DNA of 64,000 bases. Source: Verrucomicrobiia bacterium. Its GTDB lineage: Bacteria > Verrucomicrobiota > Verrucomicrobiia > Limisphaerales > JADLHS01. The stretch lies in contig WYBW01000137.1 of assembly GCA_011525685.1 (NCBI GenBank), forward strand, positions 1 to 64,000, read 5' to 3'. Positions 36,067 through 45,432 of the stretch are shown here, one piece after another; the stretch's first letter is position 1; every line of letters starts with the position of its first letter. Both the position numbers and the translations under genes were made by a program. Under the pieces are notes generated by a model. The model ran no database searches. It was not told where the DNA came from and saw only the letters and a list, made by a program, of their open reading frames with translations.

Positions 36067-36771
36067 TCAATCCTTCGCCCCACGCACCGGCGCTGTCAGC
36101 GGTTTGCCATTGTCCGCATAACCGAGTTGGAGCAGGAAAGGGACGACCGCCTTCGCCCATTCACCGGGACGCGGATAGGACGCTGCCGAACCGCCAAACG
36201 CGCTGCGCAGCATGTCCGTGTCAATGATGCCCGGATTCAGCGGCACCGCCGCCATGCCCGACGGCAGTTCCTGGGCAAGCGCCTGGGTCAACCCTTCGAT
36301 GGCCCACTTCGTGGCACAATAGGGCGCGACTTCGGCGTCCGTCGAACGGCCCCAGCCGGAACTGAAATTCACAATCACGCCCCGCTTGCGTCTTACCATG
36401 GCCGGGACAAAGTGACGGATCACGTTGGCCACTCCCTTGAGGTTGATATCCACCACCTCGTTGAATTCCCGCGATCCGATCTCCCACAGCGGCGCGTTCC
36501 GGTTGATCACGCCGGCGTTGTTGACCAGGAGATCGGGCGGGCCGTGCGCGGCCAAAAGCACGCTGGCCCAGGATTTCACGGCGTCATCATCGGCCACATC
36601 CACCGGATAGAAATCATGTGGCGGGCGCAACAACCGCCGCAACCGCTCGATTTCTTTGGACGACCGGCCGCAGCCCAACACTGTGTGACCCCGCCGGGCG
36701 AATTCCTCTGCCATCGCCCGGCCCAACCCGCGCGTAACGCCAGTGATCAAAACGACTTTGCCGTGGGACAT
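36067..36771 (-). CDS. Short-chain dehydrogenase/reductase
   Basis: A 234-residue SDR-family oxidoreductase with the NAD(P)-binding motif TGVTRGLG, the structural NNAG and the active-site pair YCATKWA (Tyr-x3-Lys) preceded by the Ser-containing strand VNFSSGWG. Classical SDRs reduce or oxidise a hydroxy/keto group; the substrate is unknown. The N-terminal residues GKVVLITG show that the ATG at 36771 is right and there is no signal peptide, so it is cytoplasmic. It is divergent from the gene at 37028 and lies 271 bases downstream of the interrupted surface gene. Confidence 0.92.
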   Translation of the reverse strand: MSHGKVVLITGVTRGLGRAMAEEFARRGHTVLGCGRSSKEIERLRRLLRPPHDFYPVDVADDDAVKSWASVLLAAHGPPDLLVNNAGVINRNAPLWEIGSREFNEVVDINLKGVANVIRHFVPAMVRRKRGVIVNFSSGWGRSTDAEVAPYCATKWAIEGLTQALAQELPSGMAAVPLNPGIIDTDMLRSAFGGSAASYPRPGEWAKAVVPFLLQLGYADNGKPLTAPVRGAKD

Positions 36772-37027
36772 ACACAGGGATACTGGGTATTTCGCCCGGT
36801 CCCTTTCAATGCAATTCTGATTCCGGCCGGGAGCTGCTTAAGCGATCCGGGCGAAACCGCTGCGCGAGCGGATTTGCAATCGGGGGCTGCTTGCACCAGT
36901 CTTTCAGGGCAAACGCGCGCTTGAGTTCGCGACCGTTGGTCGGGTGCGGTTCACACGACCAGTCATCAACGAAGAGGGGCAAAGCCGGGATCTCGGAAAC
37001 TCCAAGCCGTTCGTTCGAGTTGTAAAC

Positions 37028-38674
37028 ATGAAAATGGCCTGGTGGTTTTCTGGTCTGGCAGTGGGGTTGGCGGTGCTCAGGCCGCCGGTCGCTCCCGCCA
37101 GCGGGAGCGAGGTGTTGGTGGTTTTCAATTCCGCCCTGCCGGAATCGAAAGCCGTGGCGGCGTATTACGCGGAGCGCCGCGGTGTTCCCGCCGGACAGGT
37201 GCTGGGCTTCGAATTAAGCCGCGAGGAAAGCGTCTCCCGCGCCGAATATCGCGACACACTCGAGCAACCACTGCTGAAAGAGTTGGAGGCCCGGTTCTGG
37301 CGTTTGGGGGACGCCGAAATCGCCGACACCAACGGGCGGCCTGTCAAGATCGAGCGGAAAGTGTTGGAATCCAAGATCCGCTACCTGGCGCTGTGCTACG
37401 GCGTGCCCTTGCGCATCCTCCCCGACTCAAATCTCAAGGAGCCCGCCGAGGACACCATGCGACCCGAGTTTCGTCGCAATGAGGCCGCTGTGGACAGTGA
37501 ATTGGCGGTGCTGCCTTTGACTCACCAGAAACTGCCGCTGGCCGGGCCGTTGCGCAATCACACCTACACCACCACCAACGCGGCCTGGCTGAGTCCCACC
37601 AATGGGGTGTTGATGGTGACGCGATTGGACGGGCCGACGCCCGAGATTGCCCGCGGACTGGTGGACAAGGCGATGCAGGCCGAAACCGAGGGTCTCTGGG
37701 GACGGGCTTACTTTGACTGGCGCAACGTCGCCGACCCCGCCATGAAACCGGGGGACGACTGGATTCGCACGGCCGCCGACATGGCGCGCCTTCTCGGATT
37801 TGAAACCATCACCAACGACCAGGAAGCGACGTTTCCCGCCAGTTTTCCCATGAGCCAGATCGCCTATTACCTGGGCTGGTATCGGCAGCATGTGGACGGA
37901 CCGTTCACCTTGCCGAACGTCGAATTCATGCCCGGCGCGTTCGCGTATCACCTGCACTCCTTCAGTGCGGCGACCTTGCGCTCCACGAGCAACCACTGGG
38001 CCGGGCCGCTGCTGGCGAAGGGTGCCACCGCCACCATGGGCTGCGTGCATGAGCCTTACCTCGGCGGCACGCCGGACCTGGGCGTGTTCACCGCGCGATT
38101 GTTGTTCCACAACTTCACGTTCGGAGAAGCCGCCTACGCCAGCCAGAATGTCTTGTCCTGGATGACCACGGTGGTGGGTGACCCGCTTTACCGTCCCGGC
38201 GCCAAACCGCCGCCGCGCTTGCACATCGAGCTGGAGGCGAAACAGAACAAGCTGGTCGAATGGTCGCACCTGCGCGTGGTGAATCTGAATCAGTCCCGCG
38301 GAGCCTCGCTGGCGGAGATGATCAGCTATCTCGAACAAATCCCGATTACGAAGCAAAGCGCGGTGTTGAGCGAGAAGCTCGGCGACCTTTGCGCCGCTCA
38401 GGGGAAACCCGCCTCCGCCGTCCACGCTTACGAGCGGGCGCTCAAGCTCGATCCTTCGCCACAACAGCGCATCCGGCTGCGGCTCACGCTGGGGGAACGA
38501 TTGCTCGCGTTGAACCGCCACGCGGAGGCCGCAGCGAACTACGAGAAGCTACTCGAGGAATCACCGGATTACGCGGGCAAGGATTCGGTTCAGGTGAAGC
38601 TTCAAGAGTTGAAAGGCAAACTCGGCCCGTCGCCAGAAGCGACGCCAGCCGGAGAGGCAAGGTCCGCACGGTAA
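37028..38674 (+). CDS. TIGR03790-type secreted protein with a C-terminal TPR-like region
   Basis: A 548-residue protein beginning with a signal peptide (MKMAWWFSGLAVGLAV). The body has features I associate with the TIGR03790 family: EVLVVFNSALPESKAVAAYYAERR near the start, then RYLALCYGVPLRI, then SNHWAGPLLAKGATATMGCVHEPYLGG. This group is found in Verrucomicrobia, Planctomycetes and related lineages and has no established function. A TPR-like helical tail follows (LGDLCAAQGKPASAVHAYERALKLDPS, then RHAEAAANYEKLLEE), suggesting protein-protein interaction outside the cytoplasm. ATG 37028 is chosen over an upstream in-frame start because it begins the signal peptide. Confidence 0.82.
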   Translation: MKMAWWFSGLAVGLAVLRPPVAPASGSEVLVVFNSALPESKAVAAYYAERRGVPAGQVLGFELSREESVSRAEYRDTLEQPLLKELEARFWRLGDAEIADTNGRPVKIERKVLESKIRYLALCYGVPLRILPDSNLKEPAEDTMRPEFRRNEAAVDSELAVLPLTHQKLPLAGPLRNHTYTTTNAAWLSPTNGVLMVTRLDGPTPEIARGLVDKAMQAETEGLWGRAYFDWRNVADPAMKPGDDWIRTAADMARLLGFETITNDQEATFPASFPMSQIAYYLGWYRQHVDGPFTLPNVEFMPGAFAYHLHSFSAATLRSTSNHWAGPLLAKGATATMGCVHEPYLGGTPDLGVFTARLLFHNFTFGEAAYASQNVLSWMTTVVGDPLYRPGAKPPPRLHIELEAKQNKLVEWSHLRVVNLNQSRGASLAEMISYLEQIPITKQSAVLSEKLGDLCAAQGKPASAVHAYERALKLDPSPQQRIRLRLTLGERLLALNRHAEAAANYEKLLEESPDYAGKDSVQVKLQELKGKLGPSPEATPAGEARSAR

Positions 38675-38685
38675 ACTTCAACCGG

Positions 38686-39336
38686 TCACGCCAGCCATCT
38701 CCGCAGAATCGAAAAGTTGGTTCGGGAATTGAAGATGGCGCGAACCGGAACGCGGAAGCCCGTTACAACTTCGCTGCGGATTACACCGGACTTCTGCGGC
38801 CGCGTCTTGCCATAGCGCCCCGATTTCAAGACATGCTTCTCGACCGTCTCGGCGTCCGGGTCCACGATCCAATACTCGCCAACCCCGTGCGCGGCGTAGT
38901 CCCGAAACTTCACGCCCCGGTCTATGGCTTCGGTGGATTCGGACAGCACTTCGATGACAAAATCGGGGACGGGATACTTGAGTGTATCGCCCGTGATACC
39001 GCGGCTCTTTTTGCGGCCGAAGAAAACCACATCCGGTTCATAGTCGTTTCGGGGAAAGACGCAAAGCGTGCGTTCCGAGCGCACCAGACCGAGCCTTTCA
39101 ACCTCGACGAACGTCGAAAGGAGACGGACGAGCTGCTGGACTGTCAGGGTATGTTTATCTCTTGAAGGCGAATGCGTGAGAACCCTTCCGTTGATGAACT
39201 CGGCCCGCACATCCTCGGTCAGTTCATCGTAGAATGCCTCGCGTTGTTCCCGCTCCCGTTCCAGCGTGCGGGTCAGTTCGTCCACGAACTCAGGGAGTTC
39301 GGGCGATTGCAGCAACGGCTCGAGCACGGACTTCAT
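38686..39336 (-). CDS. Uma2 family (DUF820) putative PD-(D/E)XK protein
   Basis: A 216-residue Uma2-family protein with the restriction-nuclease-like core: LFINGR-like strand (AEFINGRVL), EPDVVFF and FVIEVLSES, then YAAHGVGEYWIVDPD. The family is abundant in cyanobacteria and Verrucomicrobiota and is predicted to be a nuclease, although cellular roles are unproven. An N-terminal coiled-coil-like extension (TRTLERERE) precedes the domain. ATG 39336 is preferred over 39363. A second, interrupted member lies at 46926-47519. Confidence 0.85.
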   Translation of the reverse strand: MKSVLEPLLQSPELPEFVDELTRTLEREREQREAFYDELTEDVRAEFINGRVLTHSPSRDKHTLTVQQLVRLLSTFVEVERLGLVRSERTLCVFPRNDYEPDVVFFGRKKSRGITGDTLKYPVPDFVIEVLSESTEAIDRGVKFRDYAAHGVGEYWIVDPDAETVEKHVLKSGRYGKTRPQKSGVIRSEVVTGFRVPVRAIFNSRTNFSILRRWLA

Positions 39337-39425
39337 ACATCTCAATATGCCGCGGGACGGCACAAAGTCATGCCGATTTCACACCGCAATCCTGGACCGC
39401 AGGCCATGAATGACCCGCGGGCAGG

Positions 39426-40457
39426 CTACGCCCCCATGCCCTCTTCAAACGAACCGGCGGCCAGCGGGAAGCACAGATTATCGCGCACGTAGGCAATGCC
39501 GTTGGCGCTCGTCGCGTCGAGATCGCGATAGGCGCTCTCGGCTTCCACGATCAGCGGCGCGGTCTTCGTTCCCATTACCTGGCAGTACCGTTGCGGATAG
39601 CCCACGTTGATGAGCATCTCGACGTAGCGCATCATGTTCAGGTCGCCGGTCGGGATGTCCACAAATTGCATCGCGCGATCCGGCCAGTTGGGCGCCATCA
39701 TCCGCAGCGGCAGGCGCGGACGGACCACAAAATTCTTCACGTGGCACGCATAAACGCGCGGGCCGACCTTGCGGAAGCGCGTTTCCCAGTCCTCACCTTC
39801 CCAGCAATGCGATGGGTCGGCGTTCACCGCGAGGCATTTGTCGCCGCCGCAGATGTTCACGAGCAGGTTGAAATCATCGGCGCACATCGCTGCCGTGCCG
39901 GGATGAATTTCATGGGCCAGATAAATGCCCAGCTTGCGGGCGTGCGTGCGGACCTTGCCGGTCTTTTTGACGAAGCGGTCCTCGCCTTCCTTGAGCAGAT
40001 CGTAATCGCTGCCCTTCCAGAAGCCCCACGGATAACCCGTTGCCAGTTCCCAGCCGAAGGCCACGCCCCAGAACATCGGCACAATCTTCACGCCGAGTTC
40101 CGCGCACAAATCCAGCAGGCGCAGCAAATAATCTTCCGCCCATCTCTCGATGTCGGCGGGAGACTTCTTGGCGACGTCCGGCGGGATGAACGGGCGGATG
40201 CTCGGACTGCCGGTCCAGGCCGTGGTGTGAACCCAGAACGGGCAGTGCGCGGACACTCCGTCCAAAGTCATCTTCGCCTTGGCGAAGGTGGCCTTGATGT
40301 CTTTGGCGCTTTTGAAGCCCTTGTCGGCTTGCAGCATGTAGTTGGAAGGTTGCGCGCCCGTGGCGCCGGACTTCTTCGCGTAGTCGAGGAACTGGGCGAG
40401 ACTCTTGGCGCCGTGCTGTGCGCCTTCGATGCTGGGATGATAACAGGTGTTGGCCAT
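39426..40457 (-). CDS. TIM-barrel sugar isomerase/epimerase-like protein
   Basis: A 343-residue protein of the xylose-isomerase-like TIM-barrel superfamily. The strands and acid/His residues typical of the metal site are visible: AELGVKIVPMFWG, IYLAHEIHPGTAAM, AVNADPSHCWEG and YACHVKNFVV. This fold covers sugar isomerases, epimerases and AP endonucleases, so activity is not fixed. No signal peptide is seen, so it is cytoplasmic, unlike the other TIM-barrel protein at 44537-45421. The start MANTCYHPSIEG at ATG 40457 is natural; the frame is open further upstream without coding character. It is divergent from the TatD gene. Confidence 0.87.
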   Translation of the reverse strand: MANTCYHPSIEGAQHGAKSLAQFLDYAKKSGATGAQPSNYMLQADKGFKSAKDIKATFAKAKMTLDGVSAHCPFWVHTTAWTGSPSIRPFIPPDVAKKSPADIERWAEDYLLRLLDLCAELGVKIVPMFWGVAFGWELATGYPWGFWKGSDYDLLKEGEDRFVKKTGKVRTHARKLGIYLAHEIHPGTAAMCADDFNLLVNICGGDKCLAVNADPSHCWEGEDWETRFRKVGPRVYACHVKNFVVRPRLPLRMMAPNWPDRAMQFVDIPTGDLNMMRYVEMLINVGYPQRYCQVMGTKTAPLIVEAESAYRDLDATSANGIAYVRDNLCFPLAAGSFEEGMGA

Positions 40458-40625
40458 AGCTGGTAAAAGTTGTTGGTTCAAACCGACGCAGGAGGAATAG
40501 CGACAGCGCGCGCGCAATTCAACTGTAAACCTTTTCGAGAATTGAGTATTCAGAGTGCGGTTTGACGACATGCTAACAACTGATGCGGGCGCGCCTGGCT
40601 GGGGCCGGCGTCCCGAATTTGGCAC

Positions 40626-41447
40626 ATGAAGCTCCCCACCTTTTTCGACACGCATGCCCATCTCGACTTCCCGGATTTCGAGAACGACCTGCCGCAAGTC
40701 ATTGAACGCGCGCAGGCGGCCGGCATCGCAAATGTCATTTCCATCGGCACGGACTTCGAGAGCAGCAAACGCGCGATCGCTTTGGCTGAACGCTTCCCGC
40801 GCGTGTTCGCCGCCGTTGGCTGGCATCCCGGACATGTGACCGCCGCGCCGGCCGACGTGCGGCCGGTTTTGCGCGAACTGGCCCGTCACCCCAAAGTGGT
40901 CGCCATCGGAGAAACCGGTTTGGATTACTATCGCCTGCCGAGCGCGCAGAATGCCGGCACGACCGAGGATGACGAGCGCTACAAGCATCGCCAGGCGGAG
41001 TTGTTCAGGCAACAGCTCGAAGTGGCCGCGGATACCGGCTTGAACTGCGTCATCCACCAACGCGGTGATTGTTTCCATGACACCCTGGGGCTGCTGGAGC
41101 CGTTTCGCGACCGGGTGAAAGGCGTGTTCCATTGTTTTGCCGGCGACCTCGAAATGATGCGGCGGGTGCTGGCGCTGGGCTCGATCGTCAGCTTCACCGG
41201 CATCGTGACCTTCAAGAAGGCGCAATCCGTGCGCAACACTGTGGCGGCCGTGCCGCTCGGAAAGTTCATGTTGGAAACCGATTGTCCCTATCTCGCGCCC
41301 GTGCCATATCGCGGAAAGCGTTGTGAGCCGGCTCATGTAAAGGAGATCTCGGAGACGGTCGCCAACGTGAAAGGATGTTCGCTCGAAGCACTCAGCGTGG
41401 CCACGTGCGGGACGGCCCGCGAGTTTTTCCCCAAAATGGCGGTTTGA
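40626..41447 (+). CDS. tatD: TatD-family metal-dependent deoxyribonuclease
   Basis: A 273-residue TIM-barrel hydrolase with the metal ligands of TatD: FDTHAHLD, then GETGLDYY, VIHQRG, VFHCFAG and ETDCPYLAP. Members act as 3'-5' exonucleases or deoxyribonucleases and are linked to DNA repair and apoptosis-like decay. A 15-residue insertion follows GLDYY (from RLPSAQ to DDERY), as in some larger bacterial members. Start ATG 40626. It converges with the FAD/Fe-S gene; a hairpin at 41476-41539 sits between them. Confidence 0.92.
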   Translation: MKLPTFFDTHAHLDFPDFENDLPQVIERAQAAGIANVISIGTDFESSKRAIALAERFPRVFAAVGWHPGHVTAAPADVRPVLRELARHPKVVAIGETGLDYYRLPSAQNAGTTEDDERYKHRQAELFRQQLEVAADTGLNCVIHQRGDCFHDTLGLLEPFRDRVKGVFHCFAGDLEMMRRVLALGSIVSFTGIVTFKKAQSVRNTVAAVPLGKFMLETDCPYLAPVPYRGKRCEPAHVKEISETVANVKGCSLEALSVATCGTAREFFPKMAV

Positions 41448-41475
41448 CGGGAAGTTACCGAAGCATCCGAAAACC

Positions 41476-41539
41476 CAAACACCCAACTACCCAATCCCCG
41501 ACGCCCCTCAGCCCATCACTTTGGGTGCTTGGGTGTTTG
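41476..41539. repeat. Inverted repeat between convergent tatD and FAD/Fe-S genes
   Basis: An exact 11-base inverted repeat (CAAACACCCAA and TTGGGTGTTTG) around a 42-base loop lies in the 98-base gap between two convergent genes. There is no T-tract on either side, so it is not a typical terminator, but it could block readthrough or stabilise 3' ends. Confidence 0.45.
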
Positions 41540-41545
41540 CGTAAT

Positions 41546-44377
41546 TCACCCCTCCTCCAACGCCTCGGCCAGCACCTCGACAATGTGCCTGGGTTTGACC
41601 GGCGCAAGGTGCTCGATCTGCTGCCGGCAGCTTGTGCCGGACGCGATGACCACCGTGCCGAACGGCAGCCCTCGGATTCGCTCAATCAACGGCCGGGCCA
41701 CTTCGAGCGACAACTCATACTTGTCCTTCAACATTCCAAAAGCGCCGGCCATGCCGCAACAGCCCGCGTCGAGATAGTTCACCCTGCCGCTGGTCACGCG
41801 CGCCACCAACCGGTGCGTATAGGCCGGATTGGTGAGCGCCTTGGCGTGGCAATGGACGTGAATGGCAAAGTGGGCAGCAGTTTGCTTGAACCGCAACGCC
41901 TCCGGCGCGCGTCGCAGCAGGTCGTCCAGAAATTCCCCCACCAGGAAACAGCGCGTGGCCACGCGCGCCGCGTCGGGCAGGTTCAACTCGCGGTAATCCT
42001 CGATGAACATCGAATAGCAAGAGGCCTCGAGAAACAGGATGGGCGCGTTGTCAGTGTCGTTGGCGAACAGCGCCAGGTTGTGACGGCCCAGGCGACTGGC
42101 TTCCTCGAGGTGGCCCTGACTGAACGCGGGCCGCCCGCAGCACTTCCGCCCCGGCGGCAACACAACCTCAAAGCCCGCCGCTTCCAACAGCTTCACCGCC
42201 GCCATCCCGATGTGCGGATGATGATACCGGACAAAGGTGTCGTCCCAAAGAATCACGCGCCCGCGGGTCAACGCCCGTTCGTTTCGATGCTGGGCGAACC
42301 ACTGATCAAAGCGCGCCCGCGTGTAGTGCGGCAGGGGCCGTTCCGCCGCCGTGCCAATCAACCGCCCCAGCAGTTTCCGGAACGTCCTCGAGTCGAGCAT
42401 GAAATTGGCAAAGCCCGGCATGGCAGTGCCGAGCCGGCCCAACCGGTCCACCGCGCTCAACAACCGCGCCCGCAAGGACAGTCCCTCCCGGCGGATGCGC
42501 GCATATTGCAGCTCCGCCTTGAGCAGCGCCAGGTTCACGTTCGAGGGACATTCCGCCGTGCAGGCTTTGCAGGCCAGACAGTTGCTCAACGCCGCCTCGA
42601 GTTCCACCGCCCGCAACGGGTCGCTGCCGCTGCCGCGTTGTTCGAGCACGGCGCGAATCGCGTTGGCCCGGCCTCGCGTGGACATGAATTCCTCGCTGGT
42701 CGCGATGAACGTCGGACACATCGTGGGCGTTTCCTTGCGGCAACCCCCGCAGCCGTTGCACTGCTCGAGGTTGCGGACAAACGAGCCATCCCGCGCCGCA
42801 AAGGCCAGCACCGGCTCGAACGGCAGCTTCAACGAATAACCCGGCCCGTGGCGCAGGTTTGTATCGAGCTTGTATCGGCCATCGTCAATGATCTTGCCCG
42901 GGTTGAACAGGTTGTGCGGATCGAACGAACGCTTGATCTCGTGCATCAACTGGTAGAGCTCCTCGCCCACCTGGGCCTTGAGAAACTCCGTGCGCGCGAG
43001 GCCGACGCCGTGTTCCGCCGCGAACGAACCTCTGAACTGGCGCACCAGCGCCGCCACTTCCTGGGTGACCTGGCGAAACTTCTTCACTTCCTCCGCCGAA
43101 TGCAAGTCCAACACGGGCCGCACATGGAGCAGGCCGGAGGAAGCGTGCCCATAGTAGGAAGCCTGCAAGCCCAGCCGCTTGATCACCCCCTCCAGACCCG
43201 CGTAATACGCCGGCAAATCCTCGGGTCGCACGGCGGCATCCTCAATGCACGTGACCGGTTTCGCATCTCCCTTGCAGCCGGTCAAAAGCGAAAGGCCGGC
43301 CTTCCGCAGCGCCCAGACCTGATTGATCTCGGCCAGGGTTTGCATGATTTTTTTCCGCCGCCCGAGGGCTTTCTTTTCCATCGCCGCCAGCCGGTCTTCG
43401 ACGTCTTCGTAAAACTCCACGGCCAGCACCGACTCGCAAGGCTGCGCGTCCAGCTCGAGCAATTCCCGGGCGACGGCAAATTCACGTTGTCCCCGCGTCT
43501 GATCCAGCAACACCCGGTCAATGTGCTCGATGGCCACCGGCTTGAGGTCCTGCAACTCCACCGTCGCCTGCATCGCCTCGGCAATCGAATCGAAGAAGAT
43601 CAGCCCCAGTCCGATTTCGTCAGGAGTGGAAACCAGTTTCAGTTCCGCCGAAATGATGGCCGCCAGCGTGCCTTCACTGCCGGCGAGGATGTGGATCAGA
43701 TTCTCCGGCTCGCGCACGGCCCGGTCGAGCGCGTAGCCGGGCCAGCGCTTCAACAGGCCTTTCGGAAATCGTTCGGCGATTTCGAGGCTGTTGAACATCG
43801 CCATGTTGCCCATCAACTCGCGCTGCCTTGGCAGGCTCTCGTGACCGGGGCCAATCTTGAACACGCGCCCGTCGCCAATCACAATTTCCAATTCGGCAAT
43901 GTGGTCTGCGGTGGTGCCGTAAATGGGTGTGTGCGCGCCGGAGGAATTGTTGGCGATCATCCCGCCGATGGTCGCGCGTGAACTGGTGGCCACGTCCGGG
44001 CCGAAGGCCAGGCCCTCGTGGCGCAGGTAGTTGTTGAGGTGATCCAGCACCACGCCCGCCCCGACTCGCACCGTGCGGCGCTCGGGATCGAAATCCCAGA
44101 TCATCCGGTTGTAACGGGAAAAATCAATCACCACGCCGTCGCCAATCGCGCCGCCGACCAATCCCGTGCCCGCGCCGCGCGGGATGATGGACACGCCCGC
44201 CTGAACGGCCGCCTGAATGATGGCGCTGGCCTGACGGGCGTCCCGCGGAAACGCCACGGCCAGCGGCTCGATCTGATAATGTGACGCGTCCGTGGCGTAG
44301 AGCTGGCGCGTCAAATTGTCGAAGGCGATCGGACAATTCGACGCAGCCAAAGTCGCGTGTTGTTGGGTAGGCGTCAT
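41546..44377 (-). CDS. FAD-binding and 4Fe-4S oxidoreductase (D-lactate/2-hydroxyacid dehydrogenase type)
   Basis: A 943-residue fused flavoprotein of the GlcD/YdiJ kind. The FAD-binding-4 domain (about 30-210) contains IIPRGAGTGLVGGAIGDG and GGMIANNSSGAHTPIYG; the FAD-oxidase C-terminal domain follows (about 240-500, AAEHGVGLARTE). Two 4Fe-4S motifs are near 537 (CNGCGGCRKETPTMCP) and 596 (CLACKACTAECPSNV), and two CCG-type cysteine-rich blocks near 742 and 867 (GRKCCGRPAF, DAGCCGMAGAF). Such proteins oxidise D-lactate, glycolate or other 2-hydroxyacids, passing electrons through the Fe-S clusters to the quinone pool. No LldP-type permease is adjacent. ATG 44377. Confidence 0.92.
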   Translation of the reverse strand: MTPTQQHATLAASNCPIAFDNLTRQLYATDASHYQIEPLAVAFPRDARQASAIIQAAVQAGVSIIPRGAGTGLVGGAIGDGVVIDFSRYNRMIWDFDPERRTVRVGAGVVLDHLNNYLRHEGLAFGPDVATSSRATIGGMIANNSSGAHTPIYGTTADHIAELEIVIGDGRVFKIGPGHESLPRQRELMGNMAMFNSLEIAERFPKGLLKRWPGYALDRAVREPENLIHILAGSEGTLAAIISAELKLVSTPDEIGLGLIFFDSIAEAMQATVELQDLKPVAIEHIDRVLLDQTRGQREFAVARELLELDAQPCESVLAVEFYEDVEDRLAAMEKKALGRRKKIMQTLAEINQVWALRKAGLSLLTGCKGDAKPVTCIEDAAVRPEDLPAYYAGLEGVIKRLGLQASYYGHASSGLLHVRPVLDLHSAEEVKKFRQVTQEVAALVRQFRGSFAAEHGVGLARTEFLKAQVGEELYQLMHEIKRSFDPHNLFNPGKIIDDGRYKLDTNLRHGPGYSLKLPFEPVLAFAARDGSFVRNLEQCNGCGGCRKETPTMCPTFIATSEEFMSTRGRANAIRAVLEQRGSGSDPLRAVELEAALSNCLACKACTAECPSNVNLALLKAELQYARIRREGLSLRARLLSAVDRLGRLGTAMPGFANFMLDSRTFRKLLGRLIGTAAERPLPHYTRARFDQWFAQHRNERALTRGRVILWDDTFVRYHHPHIGMAAVKLLEAAGFEVVLPPGRKCCGRPAFSQGHLEEASRLGRHNLALFANDTDNAPILFLEASCYSMFIEDYRELNLPDAARVATRCFLVGEFLDDLLRRAPEALRFKQTAAHFAIHVHCHAKALTNPAYTHRLVARVTSGRVNYLDAGCCGMAGAFGMLKDKYELSLEVARPLIERIRGLPFGTVVIASGTSCRQQIEHLAPVKPRHIVEVLAEALEEG

Positions 44378-44536
44378 CGCGCGTTCCGGTCAAGGCGAGG
44401 GTAAAACAGCAACGGCGATTGACAACCGGGAATTGGAAACGGCAGGAGAGAAAGTGAAAACGTGAGTGGGTGAGTGGGTATGTGAGCAAGCGAGTGCCGT
44501 GTTTTCGTGGTTGAAGCCAATACAGCATGCCGACCC

Positions 44537-45421
44537 TCAGAATATCCCCCGCAGAAACTTCTGGTTTGCCTGATAACTCTCGAGCACCGCTTTGCCGGAA
44601 GGAATGGCCCCCTCGATTTGAATCCAGCCCGAGTAACCAATGTCGTCCATGGCCGCGCGGACCTTCTGGAAATCCACCTTGCCCTGGCCGAGCAATGAGC
44701 CGTTCTCTTTCGCATGAAATTCGCAGATGCGTTTGCCGAGCTGGCGAATCTCTTTGTAGATGTCGTAGCCCCGGTCGTTCGAGTTGCACACGTCGTAATA
44801 GACCTGCACGGCTTCCGAGCCGACGCGGTCCAGAATTTCCACGTGGGCGTCGGCGCTCAACCAGCTTTCAATGCCAAGAATGACTCCGGCTTTCTCCGCC
44901 TTGGGCGCCACGGCTTTGAGCCGTCGCACGACTTCCTCCACGCCCGGCTTGTCGTCCCGCAGATCCCCTTTGCCGAAGAAAGCCAGCAACACCACGCGGA
45001 CGCCCAGCGCCTTGCACACATCAATGGAATCGCTCACCCACTCGATCGTCCGCGGATCACTCTTGTAAGGCACGTTGTTCAGTTCGCCAATGGCCAACGA
45101 GGCAATCTTCACGTCGTTTGCCTTCGCGGCCTCCTTGAACTGCTGTTGCACGTCCGCCCGGCGCAGATGCATGTCGTTGGCCACCGTGCCAAGACTCACC
45201 TGCACACCATCGAGGCCGATTTCCTTGGCCAGCGCAAACGCCGACGGGTCGGAAAGTTTGCCGATGGACCAATCGCACGCTCCGATTTTGAAACGGCTGT
45301 TGCTGGTGGCCGCCAGAAGCGGCGAAACGTTTGCCGCCAACGCCAGTCCGCCGGCGACCAGGCCAGCGCGGCGCAGCATTTCTCGTCGGGAGAACTTCGT
45401 TGGGGAAAGGTGCTGATTCAT
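44537..45421 (-). CDS. Tat-exported TIM-barrel sugar phosphate isomerase/epimerase-like protein
   Basis: A 294-residue protein of the xylose-isomerase-like TIM-barrel family with a Tat signal (SRREMLRRAG then VAGGLALAAN). Metal-site strands are LGIESWLSADAH and VQVYYDVCNSND, then CEFHAKEN. The carbohydrate substrate is unknown; enzymes of this type often work beside Gfo/Idh/MocA proteins in sugar 3-keto pathways. It starts at ATG 45421, 11 bases after the stop of the exported oxidoreductase gene at 45433, so the pair forms one operon. Export of both partners implies chemistry in the periplasm. Confidence 0.9.
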   Translation of the reverse strand: MNQHLSPTKFSRREMLRRAGLVAGGLALAANVSPLLAATSNSRFKIGACDWSIGKLSDPSAFALAKEIGLDGVQVSLGTVANDMHLRRADVQQQFKEAAKANDVKIASLAIGELNNVPYKSDPRTIEWVSDSIDVCKALGVRVVLLAFFGKGDLRDDKPGVEEVVRRLKAVAPKAEKAGVILGIESWLSADAHVEILDRVGSEAVQVYYDVCNSNDRGYDIYKEIRQLGKRICEFHAKENGSLLGQGKVDFQKVRAAMDDIGYSGWIQIEGAIPSGKAVLESYQANQKFLRGIF

Positions 45422-45432
45422 GTCGCCTCCAA

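Noticed and set aside
41375-43981. 868-codon plus-strand frame opposite the FAD/Fe-S gene
   Set aside because: Antisense to a protein with intact FAD and Fe-S motifs; no supporting domain.
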